From Donghicola tyrosinivorans (GTDB lineage: Bacteria > Pseudomonadota > Alphaproteobacteria > Rhodobacterales > Rhodobacteraceae): a DNA stretch of 64,000 nucleotides. Of this stretch, positions 63,401 to 64,000 are shown in pieces. The position numbers were made by a program, and so were the translations under genes. The notes beneath the pieces were generated by a model that was not told the origin of the DNA, ran no database searches, and saw nothing but the letters and a program-made list of their open reading frames with translations. Each line of letters opens with the position of its first letter. The stretch's first letter is position 1. Location: positions 310,001-374,000 of the forward strand of contig NZ_PVTQ01000001.1 of NCBI RefSeq assembly GCF_003003355.1. The letters are read 5' to 3'.

Positions 63401-64000
63401 CATCTCCGTTGCCACCCAAATCGGAAAGAGTGTCGAACATCGACAGCGCCTGAAGATCCGTGACTCCGCCGGTTGGCATCCATTCTGTGAATGCCAACTC
63501 ATGTGTCATATTAATTTTACCATCACCCTCTCCGCGAGACCCGTCGGCATTCAAATCAATCACAAGAAAGGCATCATCAGGGCTAACCCAAGCTGTCTGT
63601 TCCTTAAAACCATCCGCATCTATGTCAAATGACACCGAACGATCGACAGAAATTTCAATACCGTCCCCATCCAAGTCGAGGATAATTGGCTTGCCACTAC
63701 CTTCAGTATCACCACCACCACCAGGGTTATTGTCTCGCCAGCCTACTCCATCGTTGTAATCTTTATAATTGGGCACACCATCGCCATCACGGTCCCCATT
63801 CCAATGTCCAATATTTGAATAGGTTTCGTCCCTCCAATCGGGCTCTCCATCCTCGTCCTGGTCGCCAGACCAATCGACACGATATGGTGCGGGTTGTCCT
63901 TCCTCATGAAAACTTGAGCCAGGCATTTGGGGAGGGTGACCCGCAAATGTTCCTTGATAACCCAAACGCCCATCCAATCCAATTGCATCAGCAAAACTAC
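60492..64000 (-). CDS. RTX calcium-binding repeat protein, C-terminal part (cut by window edge)
   Basis: At least 1168 residues; the frame is still open at the right edge, so the N-terminus is missing. The visible N-terminal part has Asp-rich DxDxDG motifs (WSGDQDEDGEPDW, GDRDGDGVPNY), then PIILDLDGDGIEISV and VWQDANSNGIADDGEL, a module common before RTX arrays. From about residue 350 of the visible part, dozens of nonapeptides of type GGxGxDxLx bind calcium, interrupted by a non-RTX segment. The end (LGADVITDFEQGVDLLEMTG) resembles type I secretion signals, so export by an ABC/TolC system is likely. Base composition is visibly more AT-rich than the neighbours, which hints at different ancestry. 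No enzymatic domain is visible. Confidence 0.9.
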   Translation of the reverse strand, partial: SFADAIGLDGRLGYQGTFAGHPPQMPGSSFHEEGQPAPYRVDWSGDQDEDGEPDWRDETYSNIGHWNGDRDGDGVPNYKDYNDGVGWRDNNPGGGGDTEGSGKPIILDLDGDGIEISVDRSVSFDIDADGFKEQTAWVSPDDAFLVIDLNADGSRGEGDGKINMTHELAFTEWMPTGGVTDLQALSMFDTLSDLGGNGDGVLSSIDTVWSELRVWQDANSNGIADDGELRTLASLGFTQINLTYDDGTAYDDNRNDVAVFGSTLLGTASFTRNDEVVEGGVGDVALGYNTQGWRQIETSSGYSIEFENGESLHYRVLDGSGSANVNLDVLVLDGATGDGRNNLLNAAGHSRSVQISGGDGNDSVWGGNNDDMLAGNAGSDDIRGHGGNDLLFVDAADLNNGHVSGNDGIDTLIVTGNAGVNVTLLSHQVEAAYGGEGHDILSGAGLWDDLPIYGGDGNDTITGGEANDRLSGDSGNDQINGGHGGDIILGGTGADTLNGDNGDDLILGGDQTDALNGGNGDDNLIGGAGADTLYGNNHDDVLDGGAGADVLNGGYGDDILRGGDGADSLFFWRGDDHMSGGAGNDNFYLQSDAQYGSDAHWGWTIAQGGTGFDTLYVNMSTSGYYTDSIQRIGGNQWQLLLRNSPDTKVVIDLQDIERVQYSDGRVITLSTNTSLDTSDNYQRVNPDAYLGDSAVNSGMSIHYVGNILAGWTGNDTIAGSNGTNIIDGAQGADQIAGFVGNDTLYGGGGADEMWGGDDNDSLHGGSGADAMTGGNGNDTLYGEQGADQMWGDAGNDLMIGGAGGDMLSGGSGNDELHGHDSNDNLFGGEGNDSLYGGTGSDRLNGNEGDDLLQGHQGADQITGGTGNDTLHGHDGFDVLYGDAGSDLIQGGQDDDWLFGGDGADTLEGGNGRDVLNGGEGADVLNGGDGILDVANYEGSSAAVTINLETGAASGGDAEGDTITNIENLVGSSHSDSLTGNWADNIIEGGDGADVIYGGAGHDAIDGGTWWDTIHAGDGNDIVWGGDGRDTVSLGNGNDVFFDNGQTGSNAHDNVDGGAGNDTINGGGGNDTFIGGAGDDAISGAAGNDTLTGGAGADVFQFNTNIKLGADVITDFEQGVDLLEMTGVTFGDLNFVATGSGVRVEWDGGSVKLDNINISSIAADDFTFV

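Overview
The window is a gene-dense, GC-rich stretch of what looks like core chromosome from an alphaproteobacterium of the Rhodobacterales, most likely the marine Roseobacter group. Supporting signs: a B12-dependent class II ribonucleotide reductase; an adjacent lptF-lptG-lptD-surA-pdxA-rsmA operon; a DUF4167 protein after prfA-prmC; two tandem cold-shock domains in one protein; a TakP-like TRAP transporter; and a short intergenic repeat that I associate with Rhodobacteraceae. I see no insertion sequence, prophage, CRISPR array or rRNA.

Layout. 1-6151: tryptophan genes (partial trpD, trpG, trpE) with a divergent-polysaccharide-deacetylase-like gene between trpG and trpE and a membrane-anchored parvulin-like isomerase upstream of trpE. 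6191-12237: an aminotransferase, gpt, a LysE-type exporter, fabI, pdxH, a double cold-shock protein, a DUF192 protein, tRNA-Pro(TGG), one possible tiny gene and a small membrane protein. 12321-13341: a long gene-free stretch ending in a probable NrdR-controlled promoter for nrdJ (13342-16983). 17475-21454: a four-gene PqiA/PqiA/PqiB/PqiC lipid-transport operon. 21607-30339: a small protein and a FIST-like protein, an orphan iron-binding protein, mazG, an M20 amidohydrolase with agmatinase, a DUF1499 protein, prfA-prmC and a DUF4167 protein. 30411-37809: LPS export and outer-membrane biogenesis genes with pdxA and rsmA. 37929-46825: pepA-holC, an aspartic protease, marC, an ABC-F protein, ndk, a TfoX-C protein and the ilvBN operon. 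46941-53766: a two-component system divergent from a TRAP transporter operon. 53904-60213: bpt, an RDD protein, a DUF2852 gene with two operator-like palindromes, a YbaK protein, glnE and eda. 60492-64000: the C-terminal part of a large RTX calcium-binding protein, cut by the window edge.

Regulation. The clearest undocumented signals lie between genes. (i) A transcription attenuator precedes ilvB: a 15-codon leader peptide rich in Ile, Leu and Val codons, with antiterminator and terminator hairpins. (ii) Two NrdR-like boxes precede nrdJ, 31 bp apart. (iii) Two copies of a 21-bp palindrome flank the probable promoter of the DUF2852 gene. (iv) Two copies of an intergenic repeat have different but still complementary hairpin arms. 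(v) A three-hairpin candidate RNA follows nrdJ. The sensor kinase has a Cache-like domain and sits back to back with the TRAP carboxylate transporter, suggesting a substrate-sensing uptake module whose large permease is unusually long.
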